This document shows, piece after piece, positions 43,045 to 53,441 of a stretch of 64,000 nucleotides of DNA; within the stretch, counting starts at the first letter, position 1; each line of letters opens with the position of its first letter. The position numbers and the translations under genes are program-made. Below the pieces are notes generated by a model. That model saw nothing but the letters and a program-made list of their open reading frames with translations. It did no database searches and was not told where the DNA came from. The stretch is from Aldehydirespirator sp028819505 (GTDB lineage Bacteria; Actinomycetota; Acidimicrobiia; Acidimicrobiales; Aldehydirespiratoraceae): assembly GCA_965207755.1 (NCBI GenBank), contig OZ242297.1, forward strand, positions 248,001-312,000. The letters run 5' to 3'.

Positions 43045-44939
43045 CACTCCAGTGTGCACCCGCACGAGTTGACCTCGCGGGTTATGACCCCGCGCCCGGT
43101 GTCCATGTGGGTGGTGCACGGCATGCAGGGATCGAAGCTGCGGATGGTTCGCAGGATGTCGATGCCCTTGATGTCGTCGTCGCCGACGCTCTCGAGGATC
43201 GGTGTTCCCATGATGGCCTCCTCGTAGGGCCCGGGATTGCCGAACGGGTCGCGCGGCGAGGCGTTCCAGGTGGACGGCGTGTTGATCTGGTAGTTGAGCA
43301 GCCGTCCCTTGTCCATGTGCATGTGGTGGGTCAGATATCCCCGCCCGGCCTCCCAGAAGCCTGCCGACACCCGCTCGTCGCGGGGCACCTTGAACGGCGT
43401 CGACACCGCGGTCTCGCCCTTGCGCCAGTACTCGAAGGCCTGCATCAGGCAGATCATCCCGATGGCGGCGGTGAAGGCCACCCCGTAGGCGCGGCCCCGG
43501 TTGCGCTCGAAGGCGTTGAGCTTCTGCGGCACGGCCCAGAACAGCTCGGTCTCGGGCAGGTCGTGGGCCGGTAGCAGCATGCGCAGCCCGTCGCCGGTGG
43601 CCTCGATGTAGGGGTTGTCGGGCAGCTGCTGGGCCATGGCGGTGGTCCACATGCGCCCGTAGACCCCGGTCTCCATGGAGGTGCGGTCCCAGCGGGGTGC
43701 AGTGGCCCAGGAGTACTTGTCCTTGAAGTTCTTGCCCTGCGGGCGGGGGATGGTCTCCTTGTTCCAGGCGTGGTACGGCGACAGCGGGTTGCCCAGGGCG
43801 TCGGTGGGGAACGGCACATGGCCGTTGCCGTTGCCGCTGGTCCAGTCCTCGTAGTAGGAGTGCTCCACGAACTCCTCGATGCCCATGTTGATCTCGGTGA
43901 GCTTGGTGGTGAGGAGCTCGCCGTCCTTGACGATGCCGGGCGCCGAGTAGCGGGCCTGGCCCCAAGCGTCGATGTTGGCGTAGGTGGCGTCGTAGACCTC
44001 GACGTCGTCCCAGATCCCCGTCTGGATCAGGTTGGACGGCCGCAGGCCCACATCGGAGTAGGCCGGGTCGGCCTCGAGGAAGAAGTCGCAGATGTCGTCC
44101 CAGATCCCGGCCAGCCGCTTGGCGTAGTCGAAGATGAGGCCGAGGTTGGCGTAGTACTCGTTGAAGGTCGTGGTGCTGACGGTGGTGGACACGCCGCCGG
44201 GCACGAGCGTGGACGGATGCGGGTACTTCCCGTACATCAGCGTGCACATCTTGCGGGCGATGCGGGTGTACTCCAAAGACTCCAGGTAGATGGACCCCTC
44301 CAGCGGGTTGAGGGCGTCCATGATGTCCTTGACGGTGACGTACCCGTGGACGCCGGCGTGCGGGGCCAGCGTCTTGGACGCCCGATCGACCAGCTCGGGG
44401 TTGGTGACCGACACGATGGCGGTGGAGTAGTCGGGCCCGGCCAGCAGACCCAGATGCAGCGGATGGTCGTAGAACATCTCGGCCACCTCGCCCAGGTTCC
44501 GCACGCACGCGCCGAGGGGCGGGGGCTGGATGCCGAAGGCCATCTCGATGGCCAGCGACGACACCGAGGCGTGGACGCCGCCGCACACGCCGCAGGCCCT
44601 CGACGAGATGTCGATGGCGTCTCGGGGGTCGCGGCCCTTGAGGATGATCTCGTAGCCGCGGAACAGCATCGCCATGGAGTGGGCCTCCACCGCGGTGCGG
44701 GTCTCGAGGTCGAGCACGGTATGCACCGCCAGCGCCCCGGCGACCCGGGTCACGGGATCGATGCTCCACTCCCGCAGGCGGGGCGGGGCGGCCAGCGCGC
44801 CGGCGCTGCGCCGGTTGAGCGCGCCGCGGACGAAGTCCCGCGGCTCGGCCACCGCGACCGCGTAGGGGTCCCGGACGCCGCCGACCAGCCGGGCCTTGCC
44901 GCTGTCGTCGAATTCTATGGGGAGGTTCTTGAAGCACAT
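43044..44939 (-). CDS. hhyL: [NiFe]-hydrogenase large subunit (group 1h/5-like)
   Basis: The protein is 631 residues. The proximal nickel motif is SSRACGVCGGVHASV, and the distal one is SFDPCMPCTTHMDTG near the C-terminus, supplying four cysteines to the Ni-Fe site. About 20 residues follow (RGVITREVNSCGCTLE), the tail removed in maturation. WSIDPVTRVAGALAV is the conserved arginine segment. It would oxidise H2, in this group often at atmospheric concentration. It lies 98 bp after the small subunit, a gap with no gene. The group assignment is from motif resemblance, not a tree. Confidence 0.95.
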   Translation of the reverse strand: MCFKNLPIEFDDSGKARLVGGVRDPYAVAVAEPRDFVRGALNRRSAGALAAPPRLREWSIDPVTRVAGALAVHTVLDLETRTAVEAHSMAMLFRGYEIILKGRDPRDAIDISSRACGVCGGVHASVSSLAIEMAFGIQPPPLGACVRNLGEVAEMFYDHPLHLGLLAGPDYSTAIVSVTNPELVDRASKTLAPHAGVHGYVTVKDIMDALNPLEGSIYLESLEYTRIARKMCTLMYGKYPHPSTLVPGGVSTTVSTTTFNEYYANLGLIFDYAKRLAGIWDDICDFFLEADPAYSDVGLRPSNLIQTGIWDDVEVYDATYANIDAWGQARYSAPGIVKDGELLTTKLTEINMGIEEFVEHSYYEDWTSGNGNGHVPFPTDALGNPLSPYHAWNKETIPRPQGKNFKDKYSWATAPRWDRTSMETGVYGRMWTTAMAQQLPDNPYIEATGDGLRMLLPAHDLPETELFWAVPQKLNAFERNRGRAYGVAFTAAIGMICLMQAFEYWRKGETAVSTPFKVPRDERVSAGFWEAGRGYLTHHMHMDKGRLLNYQINTPSTWNASPRDPFGNPGPYEEAIMGTPILESVGDDDIKGIDILRTIRSFDPCMPCTTHMDTGRGVITREVNSCGCTLE

Positions 44940-45037
44940 GGCGGATCAGCGGCCCCTGCGGAAGGTTCGGCGCTCCCGTCCCGGCGAAGCGGTGGCGCGC
45001 GCCTTCGGGGATTCGAGGATTGGCTTGGGAAACACGG

Positions 45038-46273
<1,236 letters not shown>

Positions 46274-46321
46274 GAACGAAGCCTCCCAAGCGTGGACCTG
46301 CCAACAGGATCAATCCTAACA

Positions 46322-46343
46322 CTATGTGCGAATCGCATCTAGC
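46322..46343. promoter_or_regulatory. 22-bp semi-palindrome upstream of the hydrogenase operon (left copy)
   Basis: The sequence has the form CTA-N2-TGCGA-N-TCGCA-N2-TAG, an imperfect dyad of operator size, 49 bp upstream of the small-subunit start. The identical 22 bases occur at 58879-58900, 53 bp upstream of the accessory operon. It is either a shared regulator site or a duplication left by insertion of the DNA between the copies. Confidence 0.75.
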
Positions 46344-46392
46344 GCCACCGGAGCGTCGCCGTCGGTTTGCGGCGTTGGAGCCTCCTCGCCGT

Positions 46393-46452
46393 GTAGCGCG
46401 TCAGGTTCTGCGGTAGCGCGTCAAGTTCTGCGGTAACGCGTCAGATCATGCG
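46393..46452. repeat. Three 20-bp direct repeats upstream of the AAA ATPase gene
   Basis: GTAGCGCGTCAGGTTCTGCG (46393), GTAGCGCGTCAAGTTCTGCG (46413) and GTAACGCGTCAGATCATGCG (46433) stand head to tail with exact 20-bp spacing, ending 24 bp before the start codon. Two-turn spacing on one helix face suits cooperative binding by a regulator. Confidence 0.85.
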
Positions 46453-46476
46453 ACAAGATGGTGCTAGGCTGCGGGC

Positions 46477-47766
46477 GTGACCGAGCCGCTGGCGCCGTTG
46501 TCGGCAGAGCCTCCCAATCCGTTCACGCCCGACTTCGGAACCGACCCGCACTGTCTCGTGGGACGCGATGATCTGGTCGCATCCTTGCGTGAGGGACTGT
46601 CAGCTGGACCTCGCGACTGGCGGTTTCACTCACTGTTGCTCGGGCCGCGCGGCACGGGGAAGACGGTGGTGCTCGGACACATCAAGGAGGCGGCACGCCT
46701 AGCGGGCTGGATCGTGCTACCGCTCGACGCCAGCACGGACGGCGTGGAGGATCGACTGGACGCGCTCATTGACTGGGCGCGCGAGTCGAGCGACTTGGAT
46801 CCTGATCCGTCTGGCAGGACAGAGCGCAGTGCCGTGAGCGTGAAACTCTGGCCGTTCGAGTGGCAGAGAGAAGCGGCACGCGAGGTGCGGCCCAAGTGGG
46901 ATTTGCGGCGGCGCCTGACGGTCCTGGCAGACCATGCCGGCCGGCACGATGCCGCAGTGCTGCTGATCTTGGACGAGATGCAGAGCGGCGAGCGGCGGGA
47001 GCTTCGTCGGCTGTCAGCCGACCTGCAACTCATCACCAAAGGCGAAAAAGTGCCGTTGGCCTTTCTGGGGGCTGGGCTGTCAGAGATGAAGCACACCATG
47101 TTGGAGGACAAGAAGATGTCCTTCTTCGCCCGTTGTCACCGTGCAGACATGCCGCCGCTTCTGCGGACCGACGCATCTCGCTTCCTTCGCACAGCTGTTC
47201 AGGATGCAGGCGGCCGCATCGATGCGGGAGCGCTGCCTCTGCTGGTCGATGCTTGTGGGACACTGCCGTACAAGATGCAGCTGGTCGGGCACTGTGCGTG
47301 GACCGCCGCCGGCGCACCTCGAGCCCCAATTGACGAGCAATCGGCTGTCGTGGCGATCCAAGAAGCGCATGCTCTGATGCATGAGCGCGTCTCACTGCCT
47401 GTCTGGGAGTCGCTCAGACCGGACGAGAAGGACTACCTTCGCAGGCTCGCGTCGCTCGGCGGCGAGGCGCGACCACACGATATCGCATCGGATGACGTTG
47501 CTGGATCGCGCAATCTCGGACGGACGCTGAGGCACCTGACCAACGTCGGCTGCGTCGTCCAACGCAACAGCCAAGTCGTCATGTTGACCGATCTGGTGCC
47601 AGAGCGCTCGATGGATGCCATCGTCGCCGAGGAGCGCATCCACCTAGCGACAGATGGAGCGACTGTCCGGTCTCTAACCTTGCAGCGGTGCAACGAGTGG
47701 ATGCCGAGAGCCCAGGCGCGTTGCATCCTTGCGTCGGGACACGGAGGAGGACACAGATCGCGCTGA
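46477..47766 (+). CDS. Orc1/Cdc6-like AAA (STAND-type) ATPase
   Basis: The protein is 429 residues from GTG 46477, six bases after a TAGGCT box. Walker A is LLGPRGTGKTVVLGH, Walker B is VLLILDEMQSGE, a sensor-like LAFLGAGL follows, and a C-terminal winged-helix-like region has HDIASDDVAGSRNLGRTLRH. A paralogue at 61733-63022 shares the N-terminal layout (PFTP.FG....CLVGRDDL). Such ATPases occur in mobile and defence loci with unclear roles. No partner gene is directly coupled to it. Confidence 0.8.
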   Translation: MTEPLAPLSAEPPNPFTPDFGTDPHCLVGRDDLVASLREGLSAGPRDWRFHSLLLGPRGTGKTVVLGHIKEAARLAGWIVLPLDASTDGVEDRLDALIDWARESSDLDPDPSGRTERSAVSVKLWPFEWQREAAREVRPKWDLRRRLTVLADHAGRHDAAVLLILDEMQSGERRELRRLSADLQLITKGEKVPLAFLGAGLSEMKHTMLEDKKMSFFARCHRADMPPLLRTDASRFLRTAVQDAGGRIDAGALPLLVDACGTLPYKMQLVGHCAWTAAGAPRAPIDEQSAVVAIQEAHALMHERVSLPVWESLRPDEKDYLRRLASLGGEARPHDIASDDVAGSRNLGRTLRHLTNVGCVVQRNSQVVMLTDLVPERSMDAIVAEERIHLATDGATVRSLTLQRCNEWMPRAQARCILASGHGGGHRSR

Positions 47767-47771
47767 GCCGA

Positions 47772-47806
47772 ACGCCGAGGATGAACCTGTCGAAGGGGTT
47801 GGCCTC
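47772..47806 (-). pseudogene. Short remnant of an hsdR gene end
   Basis: On the minus strand, about 35 bases encode EANPFDRFILGVR, almost the same as QANPFDKFSLGVRPQ near the HsdR C-terminus at about 50510-50550; the DNA also matches closely. It lies between the ATPase stop and the IS left end. It suggests a second hsdR copy, or the end of this one, was once here before the IS arrived. Confidence 0.45.
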
Positions 47807-47830
47807 AGCCGAACTCATCATGCCCAATCC

Positions 47831-49242
47831 GGTGCTTCGCGTTTGAGGTCGGAGTGAGCAGGGTGGGGGTCCGCGGCTGAACGCGAGGGATCCCCCAGAA
47901 TCGGCGCCGCCAAGGCAGCCGAGCATCTGGAGGATCCCTGTGGAGGACAACCCTGGGCGCGTCTGTGGGTTGCTGGTGGGGCTGGGCGACGTTGAGGTGC
48001 TCGGCGTCGGCGACGGGGCCGGGGAGCCGCTGGGGGTGCACGTCCGCCGGCGGGCGCCGCGTCCGGGTTGTGTGAGCTGCGGCGGTGCGCTGTGGTCCGA
48101 CGGCGAGCGGGAGGTGGAGTTGGTGGACCTGGCGGTGTTCGGCCGCGCGGCGCGGCTGGTGGCGCAGGCGCCGCTGGCGCTGCGCGGACGGCGACTGCGC
48201 GGCGGGCACCGTGACCGAGCAGGACCCGCTGATCGCGCCCGAGCGCGAGAGGCTCACGACAAGGGCGCGGCGCTGGGCGACGCGCCAGTCCGGGCGGGGC
48301 CGGCCCCACGACGACATCGCGCGGGAGCTGGGCTGCAGCCGGCATCCGGTGAATGCGCCGGTGCGCCGTTGGGGCTCTGCGCTGCTCGCAGCCGACACCG
48401 AGCGCATCTCAGATGTCGCCGCGTTGGGGCTCGACGAGCACCCGGTTGTGGCGGCGGGGCCGGTTCCGGGCCAAGGCCTGGGCCACCGGCATCGTCGACG
48501 TCGGGCGGGGCCAACTGTTGGACATAGTGGCGGGTCGCACCGCCCAAGCGCCCGCAGCGTGGCTGCTTGCGCGGCCGCGCCGCTGGCTGGCGGGCGTGCG
48601 CTGGGCGGTGCTTGACCTCTCGGGCCCTACCGCTCAGCGTTCGACGCCGCGGCGCCCCACGCCCGACAGGTCGCGGACCCGTTCTGTGTCGTGCGGCTCG
48701 CCAACGACGCCCTCGACGAGGTCCGCCGCAGAGTCCAGAACCAGACCCTCGCGCACCGCGGCCGCAAACACGACCCCCTCTACAGGGCCCGCAAGCTGCT
48801 GGTGTCCGCGTCCGAGAACATCACCGACCCCGGACGCGTCCGGCTGCAGGGCCTGCTCGACGCAGGCGACCCCCACGGCGAGGCCCGCGACGCCCGGCGC
48901 CGCTGAAGAGACCCTGCGCAGCGTCTATGACACCGACGACGCCAAGCTCGGCGCCGTCACCGTCAACCAACTCGCCGCCGGCCTCCAGGACCCCGGCCCG
49001 CCGCCCGAGGTCAACCGCCTCGGACGCACCCTGTGGCGCCGGCGCACCCAGACCGCCAACTGGCACACCGCCAGAGTCACCAACACCGCCACCGAGGCCG
49101 CCAACAACCTGACCAAACGCGTCAAACGCGCCACGTTCGGGTACTGACTTCGCCAACCACCGAATCCGAGCCCTGCTCTACGCCGGCAGACCCAACCGGG
49201 CGCTGCTCGACACCCTCACTCCGACCTGAAACGCGGAGAGCC
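47831..49242 (+). mobile_element. Decayed ISL3-type insertion sequence (1.4 kb)
   Basis: Ends are imperfect 28-bp inverted repeats: left 47831-47858 (GGTGCTTCGCGTTTGAGG then TCGGAGTGAG) and right 49215-49242 (complement shares CGCGTTT, AGGTCGGAGTGAG). Length and ends fit the ISL3 family. The internal transposase is broken by several frameshifts. No clear 8-bp target duplication was found. Confidence 0.75.
47940..49229 (+). pseudogene. ISL3-family transposase, multiply frameshifted
   Basis: Parts of one transposase are spread over all three frames. The N-terminus is MEDNPGRVCGLLVGLGDVE with zinc-finger Cys (PGCVSCGGALW). A helix-turn-helix part follows (RGRPHDDIARELGCSRHPV), then WRRGRFRAKAWATGIVDVGR and AGVRWAVLDLSGP of the catalytic domain, VRLANDALDEVRRRVQNQTL, TEAANNLTKRVKRATFGY and finally DFANHRIRALLYAGRPN. 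At least five frame changes are needed to join them, so no active enzyme can be made. Confidence 0.8.
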
Positions 49243-49325
49243 CGTAACCGGCAGTCACAGTTGGCAGGGCGCTGCGCTACGACCCCAGAGCCACACCGAC
49301 CAGGATACAGGGCGGGTCGCCGCGG

Positions 49326-50219
49326 CTATCTTGACTGGGTCGCCCGCATAAGCGCCCACAGCATGCCCTCGTCGCCGAGCACAAGGCGGTGACAGCCGTC
49401 GAAGTCCGACTGCTGTAGCTCGTCGGTATGCACTGCACGGTTCCGGTAATGGGCGGCCAACTGTTCCAGAACGACAAGCGCGCCATCGGGCTCCAACAAC
49501 CACGCTGAGTCCGGCCACCGACGTAGTGTCCGGCGCAACGCTCGCAGGAGAGAGCTTGTGTCCTGGCGGGATCGGGAGTGATGAGCGGTCTGCAGGAAGT
49601 GGCGGATGGCGCCCAGCTCCGGCGGTTTGTTGGTGCGGCCGGCACAGAATCGGGCGACCCGCCCGAGGTCCTTGTCCTGGATGTCGTCTTGAAGATCAGC
49701 GTCACGGCATTCGAGTGCCAAGGGTTCGATCAGGCGCTCCACCAGCTCGACCTCCACCGCCTTGCAGACACCAACAACAGCCGCCGACCAGTCGAGATCA
49801 GTGACGTTCGCGAGATGCGAAGCGACGTACTCCGACGTAGCGAGAAGGCGCTGCGACCGCTCAGTGAGATGATCGACCTGGTCAGACCGGATACGAAGCA
49901 GCTCCATGGCTTCGCGTTGTTCTGCCTCAGATGCGAGCGCCAGCAGCTGCTCGGCCAGAGCGTCAGCGCGTTCTGAATCGTCAGCCGATCCGGCACGAAG
50001 ACGGTGGATTGAGAGCAGGCGCCCGTAGCACCCGTTGCAGAGCAGCCGATTCCAGTCCTCCCGGAACACAGTGACGAGCTTCGATGTCTTGGCCAGTCCG
50101 CAGCGAAAGCACCTGAACGATGTAGATGCAGCCAGCCGATACTGCCGCATTGGGCCGCGCTGCGGGTAGGTCTTGATCACCTCGTAGCGCGCTCCGGCTT
50201 CTGCGTCGCGCGTCGTCAT
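49326..50219 (-). CDS. Zinc-ribbon and HEPN-like protein next to the type I R-M operon
   Basis: The protein is 297 residues. Residues about 35-70 carry two CxxC pairs (FRCFRCGLAKTSKL ... RLLCNGCYG), a zinc ribbon. A helical middle follows. Near the C-terminus, LAAHYRNRAVHTDEL contains RNRAVH, which fits the RNxxxH active-site motif of HEPN ribonucleases. It lies 126 bp after hsdR on the same strand and may be part of the defence operon, acting as an RNA-cleaving effector. HEPN assignment rests on the motif and helical context only. Confidence 0.6.
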   Translation of the reverse strand: MTTRDAEAGARYEVIKTYPQRGPMRQYRLAASTSFRCFRCGLAKTSKLVTVFREDWNRLLCNGCYGRLLSIHRLRAGSADDSERADALAEQLLALASEAEQREAMELLRIRSDQVDHLTERSQRLLATSEYVASHLANVTDLDWSAAVVGVCKAVEVELVERLIEPLALECRDADLQDDIQDKDLGRVARFCAGRTNKPPELGAIRHFLQTAHHSRSRQDTSSLLRALRRTLRRWPDSAWLLEPDGALVVLEQLAAHYRNRAVHTDELQQSDFDGCHRLVLGDEGMLWALMRATQSR

Positions 50220-50345
50220 TTCTGGTTCTGGGCATTCTCGGTTCAGGCCACTTGAGCGTGAACTGCAAGCATGGCGCTGTGCTGCTTGCGGCTCAGACGT
50301 GGCGTCTCTGTTGCGTCCGTCTGGGGCCGCGAGAGCGTGTCAGGC

Positions 50346-53300
50346 TCAGATGTCCAGGGTGGCTTGTTGGGGTTGGTTGGTGACGGCGTCGAAGATGGCT
50401 TGCAGGAGCCCGGCGAACACGATCTCTTGGAACTCGGGGTCGTTGAGGGCGCGGGTGACGAGAGCGTCGTTGTCGGCCATGCGTTCGATCATCAGCTGTT
50501 GAAGCTGGGGGCGGACGCCGAGGCTGAACTTGTCGAAGGGGTTGGCCTGCGCGGTGCGGCGGATGTCTTCTTTGTTGATGGCGTCGTGTTGGACCTGTTG
50601 GAGGAACAGGCGCTCTGATTCGGTGAAGTCGGTGCCGAATCGGTCGTTGAGGCGCTCGATGATCTCTGACAGCGGCGCGGTCTGTTCTTCGGGGTCTCCG
50701 GTGCCGACATCGGTGGGTGCCTTGACGGCGATGTCTTCCTCGCCGAGGTTGATGACACCAGATGAGACCTGCTGGAGGCGGTAGAACTCCAGCTCCACGT
50801 CGTCGCCGAGGCGCACCGGCTCGCGGTCGGGGTTCAGGCGCGGCAGCAGCGCCTTGCCGAACGCGAAGAGGCGTTCGAGGTCGCTGTCGGCATAGGGGAT
50901 GATCTGGCTCAAGAACGCATAGAGGCTCACGAACGCGCCGAGCCGGTCCCGGAACTCTGTCTGCTGGTCCTCGTCGAGGGTGTCGAACCGGTCACAGGCG
51001 GGCTGCAGCTGCTGTTCGAGGCGGGGGTGGTCATCGGGGCGCTGCTGCTGGAGGGGCCGGTAGAAGATCTTGGCGAACTCGTCGACTTCGGCCTGGTGGT
51101 AGACCTGGGTCTGGTCGAGCTGGTGCTGGAGCTCGTTCAGCCGGTAGGGGTCCGAGCTGTCCAGGAGCTGGGTCTGGTCGTAGTAGGGCTCGAACGCCGC
51201 TCGGATGTCTTCGGGGTCGTTGACGAAATCCAGCACGAACGGCGCGGTCTTGCCCGCCGCGGTGCGGTTGAGCCGCGACAGGGTCTGCACGGCCTGCACC
51301 CCGTCGAGGCGCTTGTCGACATACATCGCCTGCAGCAGAGGCTGGTCGAAGCCGGTCTGGTACTTCTCGGCCACCAGCAGGATCTGGTAGTCCGGCGTGT
51401 CGAAGCGCCCCGGCAGCGCGGATTCGCTGATCGGTTTGCCGGACTTGTCGATGTTCATCGACGGCTCGGTGAACTCGTCGCCGGTGTCGGGGTCGGTCAC
51501 TGTTCCGCTGAACGCCACCAGCGGGTGCACGTCCCCGTAGCCCCGCTCGGCGATGTAGCTCTGGAAGGCCAGCATGTAGCGCACCGCGTGCAGCCTCGAG
51601 GATGCCACCACCATCGCTTTGGCCTTGCCGGCGATGCGGTGCTTCACCTGGTTGCGGAAGTGCTCGATGATCACCTCGGTCTTCTGCGCGAGGTTGTATT
51701 CGTGCAGCGTGATGAACTTCGCGAGCGCTCTGGCGGTGCGGCGCTTGGGGAAGTCCTTGTCTTCCTCGGCTTGTTTCACCAACCGGAAATAGGAGTCGTA
51801 GTCGATGTAGTTGGACAACACGTCGAGGATGAACCCCTCCTCGATGGCTTGGCGCATGCTGTAGACGTGGAACGGCTCCGGCTTTCCGGACGCGCCGACC
51901 CTGCCGAACAGCTCGATGGTCTTGGCCTTGGGGGTGGCGGTGAACGCGAAGAACGACAGGTTGGGCTGCGCCCCGCGGGACTCCACCACCGCGTTGAGGC
52001 TGTCCTCCCAGTCCCCGGCGTCCAATGCGTCGGCGCGGGCGGCCTGTGAGCGCGATCCCAGCACCGCTTTCATCTCGCGGGCGCTCTCGCCGCTCTGGCT
52101 CGAATGCGCCTCGTCCACGATCACCGCGTATCGCCGCCCGGCGATCTGTTGGCGCCACCGTTCGGCCTGCTCAGCCTCCGCCGCGGACGGAGAGTCCGCC
52201 GCTGCCCCGGCCATCGACAGCAGACGCCGCATCACGAACGGGAACTTCTGCAGCGTCGTGATCACGATCATCGTGCCGTCCACCAACGCCCGCGCGAGCT
52301 GCTGGGAGTCCGTGTCGATCGCCTTGACCACCCCTTGGGCGTGCTCGATCTGGTAGATGGCCTCCTGGAGCTGCTTGTCGAGCACGCGCCGGTCGGTGAT
52401 CACCACCACGCAATCGAAGACCTTGTCGTCGCCGGCGGTGTGCAGGCTCGCCAACCGGTGCGACAGCCACGAGATGCTGTTGGTCTTGCCGCTGCCCGCG
52501 GAGTGCTGGACCAGATAGTTGCGCCCCGCTCCGTCAGAGCGGGCGGCGTCAACGAGTCGGTCCACCGCGTCGAGCTGGTGATAACGCGGGAACACCACCG
52601 TCTCGCGTTTCACGCTGCGGGCGACGCCGTTGGAGCCATAGACCTTCTCGGTCCGGTGCTCAACGAAGACGAACGACCCCACGATGCCCAAGAACCGCTC
52701 CCGCTGGAGCACCTCATCCCAGAAATAGCCGCTGCGATACCCCGACGGGTGCTGGGGATTGCCCGCCCCGCAGCGCACCGCCCCAGGATGGCTGCCCCGG
52801 TTGAACGGCAAGAACCGCGTCTTGTCGCGAGACAGCCGCGTCGTCATGTGCACCTCGTCGCAGTCCGCCGCGAAATGCACCAGAGCCCGCCTCTTGAACC
52901 GGAACAACGGGGCGTCAGGATCGCGGTCCTGTTTGTACTGGCGCACCGCGTCGCGCCAACTCTGGCTCGTCATCGGGTTCTTGAGCTCACAAGTCGCCAC
53001 CGGCACCCCATTGAGCGCGAACACCATGTCGACGGTGTCCTTCTTGCCGGGATGGCACAACACCTGACGCGTCACCGTCAACTCGTTGCGCCCGAAGCGC
53101 GCCACCGCATCAGAGTTCAGGCCGTGCGCCGGGCGGAAGTACGCCAACCGCAGAGTCTTGCCCTGGAACCTGAACCCATGACGCAACACCTCCAAAGTCC
53201 CCTTGGTGTCAAGCTCGCGCACCAGCTGGTCGGCCACCCGCTCCCCGAGACTTTCGCCGTGCAATGCCGCCAGCTGCGCCCACAACTCCGGCTGAGTCCC

Positions 53301-53441
53301 CTCGATGAACTCAGCGACCCGGGCCGGGAACAACGCCCGATCGGCATCCCACTCGCCCCGGTCGCCAACAGCCCAGCCGCCCTCGGCCAGCATCGACTCC
53401 ACCATCGACTCGAACGCCCGCTCAGTCTTCTGGCTCGTCAT
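50346..53441 (-). CDS. hsdR: Type I restriction enzyme R subunit
   Basis: The protein is 1031 residues. The nuclease domain near residues 135-160 shows the PD-(D/E)xK pattern (TVDMVFALNGVPVATCELKN). Helicase motifs follow: Walker A QHSAGSGKTNSISWL, DEAH in VIVDEAHSSQSGE, FFAFTATPKAKTIELFG, and YQTGFDQPLLQAMYVDKRL. It is an ATP-driven DNA translocase that cuts when two complexes meet. All motifs look intact. It overlaps hsdS by four bases. A stray C-terminal fragment of a similar gene lies at 47772-47806. Confidence 0.95.
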   Translation of the reverse strand: MTSQKTERAFESMVESMLAEGGWAVGDRGEWDADRALFPARVAEFIEGTQPELWAQLAALHGESLGERVADQLVRELDTKGTLEVLRHGFRFQGKTLRLAYFRPAHGLNSDAVARFGRNELTVTRQVLCHPGKKDTVDMVFALNGVPVATCELKNPMTSQSWRDAVRQYKQDRDPDAPLFRFKRRALVHFAADCDEVHMTTRLSRDKTRFLPFNRGSHPGAVRCGAGNPQHPSGYRSGYFWDEVLQRERFLGIVGSFVFVEHRTEKVYGSNGVARSVKRETVVFPRYHQLDAVDRLVDAARSDGAGRNYLVQHSAGSGKTNSISWLSHRLASLHTAGDDKVFDCVVVITDRRVLDKQLQEAIYQIEHAQGVVKAIDTDSQQLARALVDGTMIVITTLQKFPFVMRRLLSMAGAAADSPSAAEAEQAERWRQQIAGRRYAVIVDEAHSSQSGESAREMKAVLGSRSQAARADALDAGDWEDSLNAVVESRGAQPNLSFFAFTATPKAKTIELFGRVGASGKPEPFHVYSMRQAIEEGFILDVLSNYIDYDSYFRLVKQAEEDKDFPKRRTARALAKFITLHEYNLAQKTEVIIEHFRNQVKHRIAGKAKAMVVASSRLHAVRYMLAFQSYIAERGYGDVHPLVAFSGTVTDPDTGDEFTEPSMNIDKSGKPISESALPGRFDTPDYQILLVAEKYQTGFDQPLLQAMYVDKRLDGVQAVQTLSRLNRTAAGKTAPFVLDFVNDPEDIRAAFEPYYDQTQLLDSSDPYRLNELQHQLDQTQVYHQAEVDEFAKIFYRPLQQQRPDDHPRLEQQLQPACDRFDTLDEDQQTEFRDRLGAFVSLYAFLSQIIPYADSDLERLFAFGKALLPRLNPDREPVRLGDDVELEFYRLQQVSSGVINLGEEDIAVKAPTDVGTGDPEEQTAPLSEIIERLNDRFGTDFTESERLFLQQVQHDAINKEDIRRTAQANPFDKFSLGVRPQLQQLMIERMADNDALVTRALNDPEFQEIVFAGLLQAIFDAVTNQPQQATLDI

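Noticed and set aside
44940..45037. Small gene between hydrogenase subunits
   Set aside because: The 98-bp gap has no start with a ribosome site and no protein-like frame.
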